From Clostridia bacterium (lineage in GTDB: Bacteria > Bacillota > Clostridia > Oscillospirales > Acutalibacteraceae), in contig JAFULG010000024.1 in NCBI GenBank assembly GCA_017473435.1, positions 1 through 32,290 of the forward strand: a stretch of 32,290 bases of DNA, read 5' to 3'. Of this stretch, positions 14,581-22,253 are shown one piece after another. Under the pieces are notes generated by a model. The model ran no database searches. It saw only the letters and a program-made list of their open reading frames with translations, and was not told the DNA's origin. Position 1 is the first letter of the stretch. The number at the start of each line of letters is the position of its first letter. Made by a program: the position numbers and the translations under genes.

Positions 14581-15594
14581 ATGAACAACACAGAAACCAC
14601 ACCCTTCGTTACGGAAGCTTCACTTTTAAAAAGAGTACAGGTATTCCTCGAGGACGGCGAATTTGACCGTGCCGACGAATACTGCGAAAGAGTGCTCGAT
14701 ATGAACGTTGAAAACGGCGAGGCTTATCTTTATAAGCTTCTCGCCTCGCTCAGGCTTACAAAAAAGCAGGAGCTTTCAGACCTTAATGAGCCCTTTGACA
14801 GTGAAGCGTCCTATGCAAAAATTATGCGCTACGGCAATGCACAGCTGAAAAAAGAGATTGCAGACATAAACGCTTCTATTATCGCAAGGCTTGAAGAAGC
14901 CGAAAAAAAAGCTATGCTTGAAAAAGGCTTACAGCTTGCAGAAGATGACAGCGTTGCTTCCCTCGCTGAGGCTTACCGTATTTTTACCCGTGCTGATAAC
15001 ACTGAAAAAGCAGAGGAATGCAAGGCTAAAATTGAACAGCTTTACGATGAAAACTATAACCGTCTGTTTATGCTCGCAAAGGAAAAAGAGCAGGCAATAA
15101 ACGACCTTAAGTATCAGAACAGCACAGACCTTGCCGAAAGGGAGGACTATGACCGGTACATAAAGGAAAACCACGGCAAAAAGGTATTTGATTACTCCCT
15201 GCTTGTTGCAATATGTGTGTGCATCACCTGCATTGTGCTTGCCGCTGTAAACGTACGCAACTTTTTCCTTGCAACGGAGCTTTCGCTTAAAACAGCCGCT
15301 CTCTGCTTCTTCACACGTATTCTCCCCGCCTTCCCCATCACCTGGGTCAGCACGGTTTTAAGCTTTATTATTTCAAAGAAAATTGTTAAAAAGCAAAAGA
15401 AAAACCTGCTCGAGGATATCGGCACGGCGGCTGACCGAGCAAGAGAAATCGCGGGCAAGGTCGGCAGAGCAGAAAGCGAAACCCTTATGCTTCAGAAGGA
15501 GCTTGACGAGGCGCTTGAAGCGCTCCGTAAGCTTAATGCGGAGTATGATGTTTTTCTTGCAGAAAAGGAAAAAGAGAACATTTCACAAGCTTAA
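14581..15594 (+). CDS. TPR/coiled-coil membrane protein of unknown function (337 aa)
   Basis: I do not recognise a named family. The N-terminal ~60 residues look like a TPR-type helix pair (R-V-Q-V-F-L-E-D-G-E-F-D-R-A-D-E-Y-C-E-R-V-L-D). A second TPR-like helix pair with A-Y-R-I-F-T-R-A-D-N-T-E-K-A-E-E-C-K lies around 130-150. Charged, helical sequence leads to two membrane helices (about 203-225 and 240-270), then a basic stop and a coiled coil to the end. Similar tandem TPR plus membrane proteins occur in gut Clostridia, often with a zinc ribbon that is absent here. Start has AGAGG upstream. It follows the IolB-like gene by 23 bp, and its stop codon lies within the first bases of the repeat at 15593-15757. 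Confidence 0.7.
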   Translation: MNNTETTPFVTEASLLKRVQVFLEDGEFDRADEYCERVLDMNVENGEAYLYKLLASLRLTKKQELSDLNEPFDSEASYAKIMRYGNAQLKKEIADINASIIARLEEAEKKAMLEKGLQLAEDDSVASLAEAYRIFTRADNTEKAEECKAKIEQLYDENYNRLFMLAKEKEQAINDLKYQNSTDLAEREDYDRYIKENHGKKVFDYSLLVAICVCITCIVLAAVNVRNFFLATELSLKTAALCFFTRILPAFPITWVSTVLSFIISKKIVKKQKKNLLEDIGTAADRAREIAGKVGRAESETLMLQKELDEALEALRKLNAEYDVFLAEKEKENISQA

Positions 15595-15757
15595 AGTTCT
15601 TTACAAGAAAGAACGGCTTGCGCCGAGCAATAAAAACAATAAAATACGTTAAAAGGTCACGGTTTTCCGTGACCTTTACTTTTGAGTGACATCTGTTTCG
15701 CGACCTCGCCGGTCGGGCGTTACTTTTCTTGTAAGAAAAGTAACACAAAAGAACTTT
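15593..15757. repeat. Dispersed palindromic repeat, copy B (165 bp, inverted relative to copy A)
   Basis: Its reverse complement follows the copy at 6893-7070 block by block: AAAGTTCTT end, GTTACTTTT/AAAAGTAAC stem (15719-15744), CCCGACCGGCGAGGTC, AAGGTCACGG stem with TTTT loop (15653-15676), GCTCGGCGC and the GTTCTTTCTTGTAA end. The left end has lost about nine bases of its stem. It begins on the last bases of the stop codon at 15594 and ends 11 bp before the stop of the convergent reductase gene. Confidence 0.88.
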
Positions 15758-15767
15758 GCTTATTTAA

Positions 15768-16784
15768 TTACAGCAGCTCATCAAAATACTTTATATTAGC
15801 TTTCTCCGCCTTGAGCTTGCCTTCCTGAATTTTCTTGATAATCTCAACGATTCTGTCATTGATAGGTGTGGGCACACCGTACTTTCTGCCGAATTCACAT
15901 ACAACGCCGTTGATTGCATCAACCTCGCAGGGCTTGCCCTTCTTGAGGTCCTGAAGCATTGAAGGCTCAATAAGCCTGTGCTTTTTCATCGCAACAGGAA
16001 GAAGTAATGTGCCGAAGGTACGCTTCAATGCGCCCTTATAATAGAACAGACCTACAATGTTCTTGCCCTGAACGGGAGCAAACTCTGTACCCGAAGCGTG
16101 ACCTACATCTATGCACTCCTTCATACAGCGGATTGCAACCTTCTGAGCAGCCTTATCCTCGGAAACGTCACCGAAAACACCGCCCACTACAGTACCGAGA
16201 CCTGAGAAGGTAGCGTTGATGAGAAGCTTTGACCAACGTGCGCCCATAAGGTTTGTTTCCTCGTGTACGGGACACATATATTCAAGGAGCTTTTTAACGG
16301 TGTTGAACTGCTCGTCGGTGATACCCTTCATCTTGCCCATATGGAAGGAAAGGCTGTCCTTTTCACTTGTAAGCTCGCAAACACCGGGCTCGATAAGTGC
16401 TGCGCCCCATTCAACTGCACAGCCCATTGTGTGGTCCTCACCGATAATTTCGGCAATACCCGGCTCGGGAATACCGTTCTGAAGTGTTACAATAACACCC
16501 TTTTCTGAAAGGAAAGGCTTGAGGAAGGTAACAACATCCTTATTGAAAAGCTGTTTTGTAAGAAGGATGATAACGTCATATTCGCCTGACATTTCATCGG
16601 GAGTGATAGCTTTTACAGGAACGGTCATTTCAACTGTGCCAGTAATTTTTGCACCCTTTTCGTTAAGTGCGGCAACATGAGACTTATTGCGGTTAACAAG
16701 CTCAACCTCACCACCGTTTTTTGTAATGAAGGCACCGAGCACCGTACCGAGGGAGCCTGCACCGTAGATTGCATATTTGCCCAT
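15768..16784 (-). CDS. 2-dehydropantoate 2-reductase family (ApbA/PanE) protein, 338 aa
   Basis: The Rossmann motif Y-G-A-G-S-L-G-T (7-14) binds NADPH, and the family segment A-R-W-S-K-L-L-I-N-A-T (K186, N190) carries the catalytic Lys and Asn. The substrate-helix motif C-E-V-D-A-I-N-G-V-V-C-E-F-G-R-K-Y-G-V-P-T-P-I-N-D is near the C-terminus. The prototype, PanE, reduces ketopantoate to pantoate in coenzyme A synthesis. At 338 residues it is longer than typical PanE (about 300) and many paralogues act on other 2-oxo acids, so panE is not assigned. No panB or panC is nearby. The start has AAGGAGAG at a good distance and the promoter is at 16823-16851. Confidence 0.85.
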   Translation of the reverse strand: MGKYAIYGAGSLGTVLGAFITKNGGEVELVNRNKSHVAALNEKGAKITGTVEMTVPVKAITPDEMSGEYDVIILLTKQLFNKDVVTFLKPFLSEKGVIVTLQNGIPEPGIAEIIGEDHTMGCAVEWGAALIEPGVCELTSEKDSLSFHMGKMKGITDEQFNTVKKLLEYMCPVHEETNLMGARWSKLLINATFSGLGTVVGGVFGDVSEDKAAQKVAIRCMKECIDVGHASGTEFAPVQGKNIVGLFYYKGALKRTFGTLLLPVAMKKHRLIEPSMLQDLKKGKPCEVDAINGVVCEFGRKYGVPTPINDRIVEIIKKIQEGKLKAEKANIKYFDELL

Positions 16785-16822
16785 AGTTTTCTCTCCTTAT
16801 GCGTATTTTTTGTTACAAGCTG

Positions 16823-16851
16823 ATTTTATCACGATATGTTCAATATTTCAA
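16823..16851 (-). promoter_or_regulatory. Promoter of the ketopantoate-reductase-like gene
   Basis: TTGAAA (16851-16846), 17 bp, TAAAAT (16828-16823) on the minus strand, about 40 bp before the start codon. Confidence 0.65.
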
Positions 16852-16885
16852 GTGAAATCTGACAATAATATTCACGGTGATAAAA

Positions 16886-18175
16886 ATGAAATCCTTATGG
16901 CTTAACGACAACACTCTTTCTCAGTTTCCCGCCCTTCACGGTGAACATAAAACCGACGTGCTCATCATAGGCGGAGGTCTTTGCGGAATACTCTGTGCAT
17001 ATGAAATGCATAAGCTCGGTGTAAACTATATGCTCCTTGAGTCAGAAAGAATCTGCCGCAAAACAAGCGGTAACACCACGGCAAAGATAACCTCTCAGCA
17101 CGGACTGATTTATGCCGATATTTTGAAAAAATACGGCTGTGAGGCGGCGGCAAAATACTACCTCATAAATCAGAGGGCAATTGAAAAGTATGCCGGATTA
17201 AGTGAGCGTACAGAATGTGGCTTTGAAAGAAAGGACAACTTTATTTACAGCCTTTCCGACGAAAAAAAGCTTGACGATGAAATGGACGCCCTTGAAAAAA
17301 TCCGAGCAAAGGCTATGCTCTACCCTTCCCTTTCCGCTTTGCCCTTTGATGTACTCGGTGCGGTAAAATTCCCTGACCAGGCACAGTTTAACCCCGTTAA
17401 ATTTGTCACGGCAATTTCAAAAAATATGCATATTTACGAAAGCTCCCGTGTGCTCGGCTTTGACGGTAAAACCTATTACGGCAAGGATTTCAAAGTCACG
17501 GCAAATAAAGTTATAGTCGCAACCCATTTCCCCATATTCAACAAACACGGCGGCTTTTCCCTTAAGCTTTATCAGCACCGCTCCTATGTCATCGCCCTCA
17601 AAAATGCGGGCAAGCTCAACGGTATGTATCTTGACGAAAATGAAAAAGGTCTCTCCTTCCGCAATCAGGGAGAATATCTGCTTCTCGGCGGAGGCTCCCA
17701 CCGCACGGGCAAAAACGGCGGTAATTGGAAGGAGCTGAGAAAAAAGGCAAAGCGGCTTTACCCCGAAAGCGAGGAGGCGTTTCATTGGGCGGCACAGGAC
17801 TGCATGAGCCTTGACGGTCTGCCCTATATCGGGCAATACTCAAAAAGAACGCCCGACCTTTTTGTTGCTACGGGCTTCAACAAATGGGGTATGAGCCTTT
17901 CTATGGTATCGGCTATGATTTTAAAGGACCTCGTTTTCGGCAAAGCAAACGATTATGCCGATATTTTCTCCCCGTCAAGAACAATGCTCCACCCGCAGCT
18001 TGCCGTCAACGCTCTTGAAGCAACGGTAAGCCTTATCACACCTACAAAGCCGAGGTGTCCGCACCTTGGCTGCGCGCTTAAATGGAATAAGGATGAGCAC
18101 AGCTGGGACTGCCCTTGCCACGGGTCGAGACTTGATGAGGGCGGAAAGGTGCTTGAAGGACCTGCGAATGAGTAG
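16886..18175 (+). CDS. FAD-dependent oxidoreductase with C-terminal Rieske domain (429 aa)
   Basis: The DAO-type FAD-binding start V-L-I-I-G-G-G-L-C-G-I-L (about 25-36 from the chosen ATG) and the S-E-R-I-C-R-K-T-S-G-N-T-T-A-K-I-T loop place it with glycine-oxidase-like flavoproteins. The last 40 residues form a Rieske [2Fe-2S] domain, with C-P-H-L-G-C … W-D-C-P-C-H-G-S-R supplying both Cys-x-His ligand pairs. The reaction is not known for this two-domain class. The frame opens at GTG 16877, but the ATG at 16886 follows GGTGAT at a proper distance and is preferred. It is divergent from the reductase gene and ends at the shared terminator 18199-18233. The C-terminus (G-P-A-N-E) looks slightly short compared with relatives. 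Confidence 0.85.
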   Translation: MKSLWLNDNTLSQFPALHGEHKTDVLIIGGGLCGILCAYEMHKLGVNYMLLESERICRKTSGNTTAKITSQHGLIYADILKKYGCEAAAKYYLINQRAIEKYAGLSERTECGFERKDNFIYSLSDEKKLDDEMDALEKIRAKAMLYPSLSALPFDVLGAVKFPDQAQFNPVKFVTAISKNMHIYESSRVLGFDGKTYYGKDFKVTANKVIVATHFPIFNKHGGFSLKLYQHRSYVIALKNAGKLNGMYLDENEKGLSFRNQGEYLLLGGGSHRTGKNGGNWKELRKKAKRLYPESEEAFHWAAQDCMSLDGLPYIGQYSKRTPDLFVATGFNKWGMSLSMVSAMILKDLVFGKANDYADIFSPSRTMLHPQLAVNALEATVSLITPTKPRCPHLGCALKWNKDEHSWDCPCHGSRLDEGGKVLEGPANE

Positions 18176-18198
18176 GAGAAAAAAGGTCAAGGCTATGC

Positions 18199-18233
18199 AA
18201 AAGCGGTCGGGATTCGATGTCCCGACCGCTTTT
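18199..18233. terminator. Bidirectional terminator (14-bp stem)
   Basis: AAAAGCGGTCGGGA (18199-18212) pairs perfectly with its complement at 18220-18233 around a 7-base loop, with A run before and T run after. It lies between the convergent FAD-Rieske and beta-mannosidase genes and should stop both. Confidence 0.9.
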
Positions 18234-18294
18234 ATGCTATGTTCACAATTATATCTTTTGCATTGCCGTTCCTGTGCCGTTATCAACGACCTGG

Positions 18295-20832
18295 TTATTT
18301 GTTAAGGCTTTTTTTGCCGTAATAAATAAACTGTCCGATTGAGTCGGGCCTTACCAAAAGCTTTACTCTTGCCGCAAGGTCATAAAGCTTGCTCTTTACG
18401 GGCACAACATCGTTTGCACACATAAGCGAGAAGCTTTCAAGCTGCTGTCTCTCATCAAGCTTTTCGTCGATTTTCATTGTAACCGTTCTGCTCTCACCGG
18501 GGAGAAGGTCAAAATAGTTATCGGAAAGAGGAAGCATTGAAAGACTGCTTTCAACACGTACAAGTCTTGCAAAGCGGTCGCTCTTTACGGTGACTGCGAT
18601 TTCGCCGTCCTTAGCCTCGGCTGTAAGCTTCATTTCGGGCTTTGTGAGTTTAAGCTCCTTTTCAGGCTTGAAGAGATAGGTCTTTTCATTGATGAGCTTA
18701 CCGTTTTTGTAAAGCTCTGCCTTTACACCGATGCGTGAAAGGTCAAAGTGACGTGCAAGCTGCTTTTCGTAAAGAGTGAAGCACTCGTAATTTTCAAGGG
18801 CGTCAACCTCAAAGTCACGGCTCTTTTCCTGTAAAATACCCTTTTCGAAGTCAAAGATTTTACATTTGAGGGTAAGGCTCTGCTTTTTAGGCTTATCGTT
18901 GAGGATGTAAAGCTTAACCTTGCCGTCCTTATCCTCAATTGAAACAGAAACAGGTGCAAAGAACTGCCTTGCACGGTACTGAAGAGCCTTATAGTTACCG
19001 TAGTAGTCCATACTTGCCCAGGAGCAGACACCCCAGCAATCATTGAACTGCCAGTAAATCGAACCATTGCAGCGACCCTTGTTTCTGCGCCAATGCTCTG
19101 TTGCATCACTGATACATTCGAGCTGAGTTACCTGCGAAAGGTAAATGAGATCCTCAAACTTCTCAGGCAGACGGAAGCGTGATGCAATGTAATAGAGCAT
19201 CTTGTCGTTACCGGAGGAGCACTTCTGATGAGCAAGGAAAACAGGTGAATGAATATCGTAATCCTCTTTTTCCGCAAAGGTGCGTATTGTTTTGATGTCG
19301 GGCAGACTCTCAAAACCGAACTCGCTGCAGAAGCGTGTCATACGCTTACGGTAATACTTCATATTCTGCAGACCGTGCCATACAGCCCAGAGATGGGTGT
19401 CGCCGTAGTTGTCGCCGTCGGTCTCCTTCATATGACCCGTACCGCAGGGTGAGCCGGGAATGAAGGGTGTATCCTCGTCGTATTTTCTGACCTCTTCGGG
19501 GAGGATGTTATAGAAGAAGGTTTCTGTCCATTTGATATATTTCGGGAAGTTGAGCCAGCCCATTGCCATTGCTTCAATTTCATTGTTACCGCACCACAGA
19601 GCGAGTGAGGCATGGTGACGCAGACGCTTGATGTTATACTCAATTTCCTTTTTGACATTGGCAAGGAAGGCTTCGTCAAAGAAGGGATAGGGCTGACAGG
19701 CAAACATAAAGTCCTGCCAAAGAAGAATACCCTTTTCGTCGCAAAGGTCATAAAACTCATCACTCTCATAATAACCGCCGCCCCAGATTCGGAGCATATT
19801 CATATTTGAATAAAGTGCTGTATCAAGAAGATATTCAATATTATCTTTTGTGTAGCGTGTGGGAAGTGAGTCACCGGGAATAAAGTTTGCACCCTTGATG
19901 AAAAGAGGCACACCGTTGAGAATGAAACGGAAGGTCTCGCCGTATTCATCGGGACTTCTGTCAAGCTCAATTGTACGAAGACCGATTTTCTTTTCAAGGC
20001 TGTGGCTTACCTTTCTGCCCTTTTTAAGAGTTGCCTTAACGGTATAAAGAGGCTGATTCTTTTTACCGTTCATTTCATATGTCCACCAGAGAGTGGGATT
20101 TTCAACCCTGAATTCACCCTCAAAGTCCTTAAGCTTCATTTCCTCGCCATAAGGTGAGGTAAGAGTAATTTCAGCCTTTTCGCCCTCATAAAAATCGCCG
20201 TCGAGCTTAACGGAAACGGTAAAGCTTCCGTCCTCATTTTTCTGCTGACGGATTTTCATTTCCTCAATTTTACCCTCACTTCTCATTTCGAGGTAGATGT
20301 CGTCACCTATACCGCTGACAGGAAGCACGGGGCCCCAGTCCCAGCCGAAATGGCATTGAGGCTTACGGATTCGTACAATACCGTTCTGACCGTTAGAGTT
20401 AGGAGGAGTTTTCTCCTTTTCATAACGCTCTTTTACATAATTTACGGGGGTTTCGAAAACTATTTCAAGAAGGTTTTCGCCTACAGCGAGATACTCCTTA
20501 ACGTCGAACTCGTGTGCAATAAAGCAGTTGTCTGCCTCACCGATTTTTTTACCGTTAACTAAGATAGTGCATATTGTATCGAGACGCTTGCAGATAAGCC
20601 TGATTTTTTCAGCCTCAAGCTCTTTAGCAGTAAGCGTAAAGCTTTTTCTGTAAATCCAATCTCTTTCAGCTACCCAATAAACTTCCTTTTCGTTTTCACC
20701 GTAAAAGGGATCCTTGATGATTTTAGCCTCCATAAGGTCAAGGTAATTACACCCGGGTACGGTTGCTTCAAGAGAGTATTCGCCCTTTGTGTCGGCAAGC
20801 TGCCATTTTCCGCAAAGTGATTTGTTAAGCAT
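18295..20832 (-). CDS. Beta-mannosidase, glycoside hydrolase family 2 (845 aa)
   Basis: The sequence reads as a GH2 beta-mannosidase. An N-terminal jelly-roll contains the family motif C-H-F-G-W-D-W-G-P (about 160-168), then an Ig-like domain and the TIM barrel with G-A-N-F-I-P-G-D, R-I-W-G-G-G-Y-Y-E, W-C-G-N-N-E (acid/base Glu about 418) and C-S-E-F-G-F-E-S-L-P (nucleophile Glu about 504). Beta-sandwich domains close the protein. It cleaves terminal beta-mannose from mannan or N-glycan oligosaccharides. There is no signal peptide, so it is cytosolic. The frame is open back to 20889, but the ATG at 20832 has GAGGTGG at the right distance. Its own promoter is at 20866-20894. Confidence 0.93.
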   Translation of the reverse strand: MLNKSLCGKWQLADTKGEYSLEATVPGCNYLDLMEAKIIKDPFYGENEKEVYWVAERDWIYRKSFTLTAKELEAEKIRLICKRLDTICTILVNGKKIGEADNCFIAHEFDVKEYLAVGENLLEIVFETPVNYVKERYEKEKTPPNSNGQNGIVRIRKPQCHFGWDWGPVLPVSGIGDDIYLEMRSEGKIEEMKIRQQKNEDGSFTVSVKLDGDFYEGEKAEITLTSPYGEEMKLKDFEGEFRVENPTLWWTYEMNGKKNQPLYTVKATLKKGRKVSHSLEKKIGLRTIELDRSPDEYGETFRFILNGVPLFIKGANFIPGDSLPTRYTKDNIEYLLDTALYSNMNMLRIWGGGYYESDEFYDLCDEKGILLWQDFMFACQPYPFFDEAFLANVKKEIEYNIKRLRHHASLALWCGNNEIEAMAMGWLNFPKYIKWTETFFYNILPEEVRKYDEDTPFIPGSPCGTGHMKETDGDNYGDTHLWAVWHGLQNMKYYRKRMTRFCSEFGFESLPDIKTIRTFAEKEDYDIHSPVFLAHQKCSSGNDKMLYYIASRFRLPEKFEDLIYLSQVTQLECISDATEHWRRNKGRCNGSIYWQFNDCWGVCSWASMDYYGNYKALQYRARQFFAPVSVSIEDKDGKVKLYILNDKPKKQSLTLKCKIFDFEKGILQEKSRDFEVDALENYECFTLYEKQLARHFDLSRIGVKAELYKNGKLINEKTYLFKPEKELKLTKPEMKLTAEAKDGEIAVTVKSDRFARLVRVESSLSMLPLSDNYFDLLPGESRTVTMKIDEKLDERQQLESFSLMCANDVVPVKSKLYDLAARVKLLVRPDSIGQFIYYGKKSLNK

Positions 20833-20865
20833 AATCCACCTCTGTTTCCTTTTATTTTCCTGTAT

Positions 20866-20894
20866 ATCATAACATTTTACTTTTAACAAGTCAA
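20866..20894 (-). promoter_or_regulatory. Promoter of the beta-mannosidase gene
   Basis: TTGACT (20894-20889), 17 bp, TATGAT (20871-20866) on the minus strand. It supports the start at 20832, because transcription would begin inside the longer upstream frame. Confidence 0.7.
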
Positions 20895-20905
20895 TATCAC
20901 AATTA

Positions 20906-21913
20906 TTATATTAACACTTGCGCACCTACGCCTATATAACTTTTCCCCCGGTTAAGTTCAAGCGGATTGCCTTCCGTATCAAAAAAGCGCAGAGGTGCTG
21001 CCTCGCTTTCCTTCTGCCACATTATTTTTCTTACCGTTCCCATTGTGGCATAGTAGCCGTAACCGCCGTGCCAGTCAAATTCAACAAGGCTTGTACCGTT
21101 ATAGAGAAAAATCTCTGTTTCAAGCAAAATCACATTGGTAAAGGATAGCTGTTCTGTGCTTTTCAGGTCAGAGTGCGGCTGACCGTTGTGACTTTTCAGG
21201 TACTCTTCTATTTCTGCGTCAAAATAAAAATCGCTGAAATAAGATGAAGAGAACTCCGCTGTAAGCTCTGTGCAGGGAGTTTCAAGGCTTATTACTTCAT
21301 CGGCAAAATCAAAGGCAGCTTCGCCAAGACTCTCGTCTCTTTCAGCGGAAAAACCGTACTTTTCAAAAATCTGCTCCATATTTCTTCCCTTCAGATAAAC
21401 GGTATGCTCCGAGGAATAGCTTTCAAGCCTTTCGCTGTCCCTTTCAAAAACAAGGCTGTCGCTCTCCTTGTTGCCGTCTATATAATCTGCACCCAGACGT
21501 TCAAGGGTTGGAGTTGCAAGAGTTTCGTTACTGCCGAAGCAGAAGTAAACCGCATCAAAGCCTTTGGCAAAAATCGGGAAATAATAGCGACAGCTTCTTA
21601 CCGAGCAGACAGAGGGAACCCTTCTGTAATCTCCATAAAGTGCCATCAGCCTTGTTATACCGCCCTCAACGGGAAATTCCATAATAATATCTGCTTCACT
21701 TATTCCGTACTGGGGCAACGAGGCTTCAAGATTATTTACCGTAACGGCAACTGGTCTTGTATAAATATCAGTATCAGCTTCAATCCCTGTGAGGAAATTT
21801 ACCGTTTTTTTCTCATCAGGCTGATTTTCGCTTGCGTACTGCTGTTCAGCTTTTCCGCATCCTCCGAGAAAAACAACAGCTGACATCACAATAAACAGAA
21901 AAATCTTTTTCAT
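20906..21913 (-). CDS. DUF3048 (YerB-like) lipoprotein, 335 aa
   Basis: The lipoprotein signal ends in the lipobox L-G-G-C (about residue 19). The mature part shows the marks of the DUF3048/YerB family: R-P-V-A-V-T-V-N-N, P-Q-Y-G-I-S-E-A-D-I-I-M-E-F, V-E-G-G-I-T-R-L-M-A-L-Y and S-V-R-S-C-R-Y-Y. The second half with F-D-W-H-G-G-Y-G-Y-Y belongs to the C-terminal domain. It should sit outside, attached to the membrane; function unknown. The ATG at 21913 with AAGGTGAG eight bases upstream is preferred over a GTG at 21922. It ends about 75 bp before the mannosidase gene. Confidence 0.88.
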   Translation of the reverse strand: MKKIFLFIVMSAVVFLGGCGKAEQQYASENQPDEKKTVNFLTGIEADTDIYTRPVAVTVNNLEASLPQYGISEADIIMEFPVEGGITRLMALYGDYRRVPSVCSVRSCRYYFPIFAKGFDAVYFCFGSNETLATPTLERLGADYIDGNKESDSLVFERDSERLESYSSEHTVYLKGRNMEQIFEKYGFSAERDESLGEAAFDFADEVISLETPCTELTAEFSSSYFSDFYFDAEIEEYLKSHNGQPHSDLKSTEQLSFTNVILLETEIFLYNGTSLVEFDWHGGYGYYATMGTVRKIMWQKESEAAPLRFFDTEGNPLELNRGKSYIGVGAQVLI

Positions 21914-21987
21914 AAAGTCCACTCACCTTTTCATTGTTTTCCTCATTTTATTACTGCCGTGATAAGAAAAAACGAAAAAAAGGGCAT

Positions 21988-22024
21988 AAAAAAATCCCGA
22001 CCTGCTCATAACGGACAAGTCGGA
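21988..22024 (-). terminator. Terminator of the 47-residue gene
   Basis: On the minus strand CCGACTTG (22023-22016) pairs with CAGGTCGG (22004-21997), one G-T wobble, loop of 11, followed by seven T residues. It is 19 bp past the small gene's stop. Confidence 0.8.
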
Positions 22025-22042
22025 GACTTCAATTTATAAATT

Positions 22043-22186
22043 TTATGCAATACCGAAAAGCTTCTTGAAGAAGTCACCTATAAGAGTAAAAATATAGGTA
22101 AGATCCTCCCAGAACATAAGCACGCCCCAATCGGGTTCTTCAACTACATATGAATCTTCGGGGATTTCAGGTTTCTTTCTGAGCAT
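22043..22186 (-). CDS. Small amphipathic protein of unknown function (47 aa)
   Basis: The protein reads M-L-R-K-K-P-E-I-P-E-D-S-Y-V-V-E-E-P-D-W-G-V-L-M-F-W-E-D-L-T-Y and ends in a helix rich in Phe, Ile and Lys (I-F-T-L-I-G-D-F-F-K-K-L-F-G-I-A). It starts basic, has an acidic middle and a probable membrane-surface helix at the end. I do not know a family for it. It is likely a real gene: AAGGAGG nine bases before the ATG, a perfect TTGACA-17-TATAAT promoter at 22225-22253, and its own terminator at 21988-22024. A second ATG two codons earlier (22192) is only three bases from the Shine-Dalgarno and is less likely. It lies alone between the DUF3048 and MFS genes. Confidence 0.75.
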   Translation of the reverse strand: MLRKKPEIPEDSYVVEEPDWGVLMFWEDLTYIFTLIGDFFKKLFGIA

Positions 22187-22224
22187 TTTCATTTTCCTCC
22201 TTGCAATATTTTATCTGCAGTTAA

Positions 22225-22253
22225 ATTATATACGCATATTAACACTTTGTCAA
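22225..22253 (-). promoter_or_regulatory. Perfect consensus promoter of the 47-residue gene
   Basis: TTGACA (22253-22248), exactly 17 bp and TATAAT (22230-22225) on the minus strand. The -35 box overlaps the stop codon of the upstream MFS gene (TGA at 22252-22250). It is the only promoter in the window that matches both consensus boxes fully. Confidence 0.85.

Noticed and set aside
20833-20889. Longer N-terminus of the beta-mannosidase
   Set aside because: The promoter -10 box (20871-20866) lies within this extension and there is no Shine-Dalgarno for the upstream ATG; the ATG at 20832 has GAGGTGG.
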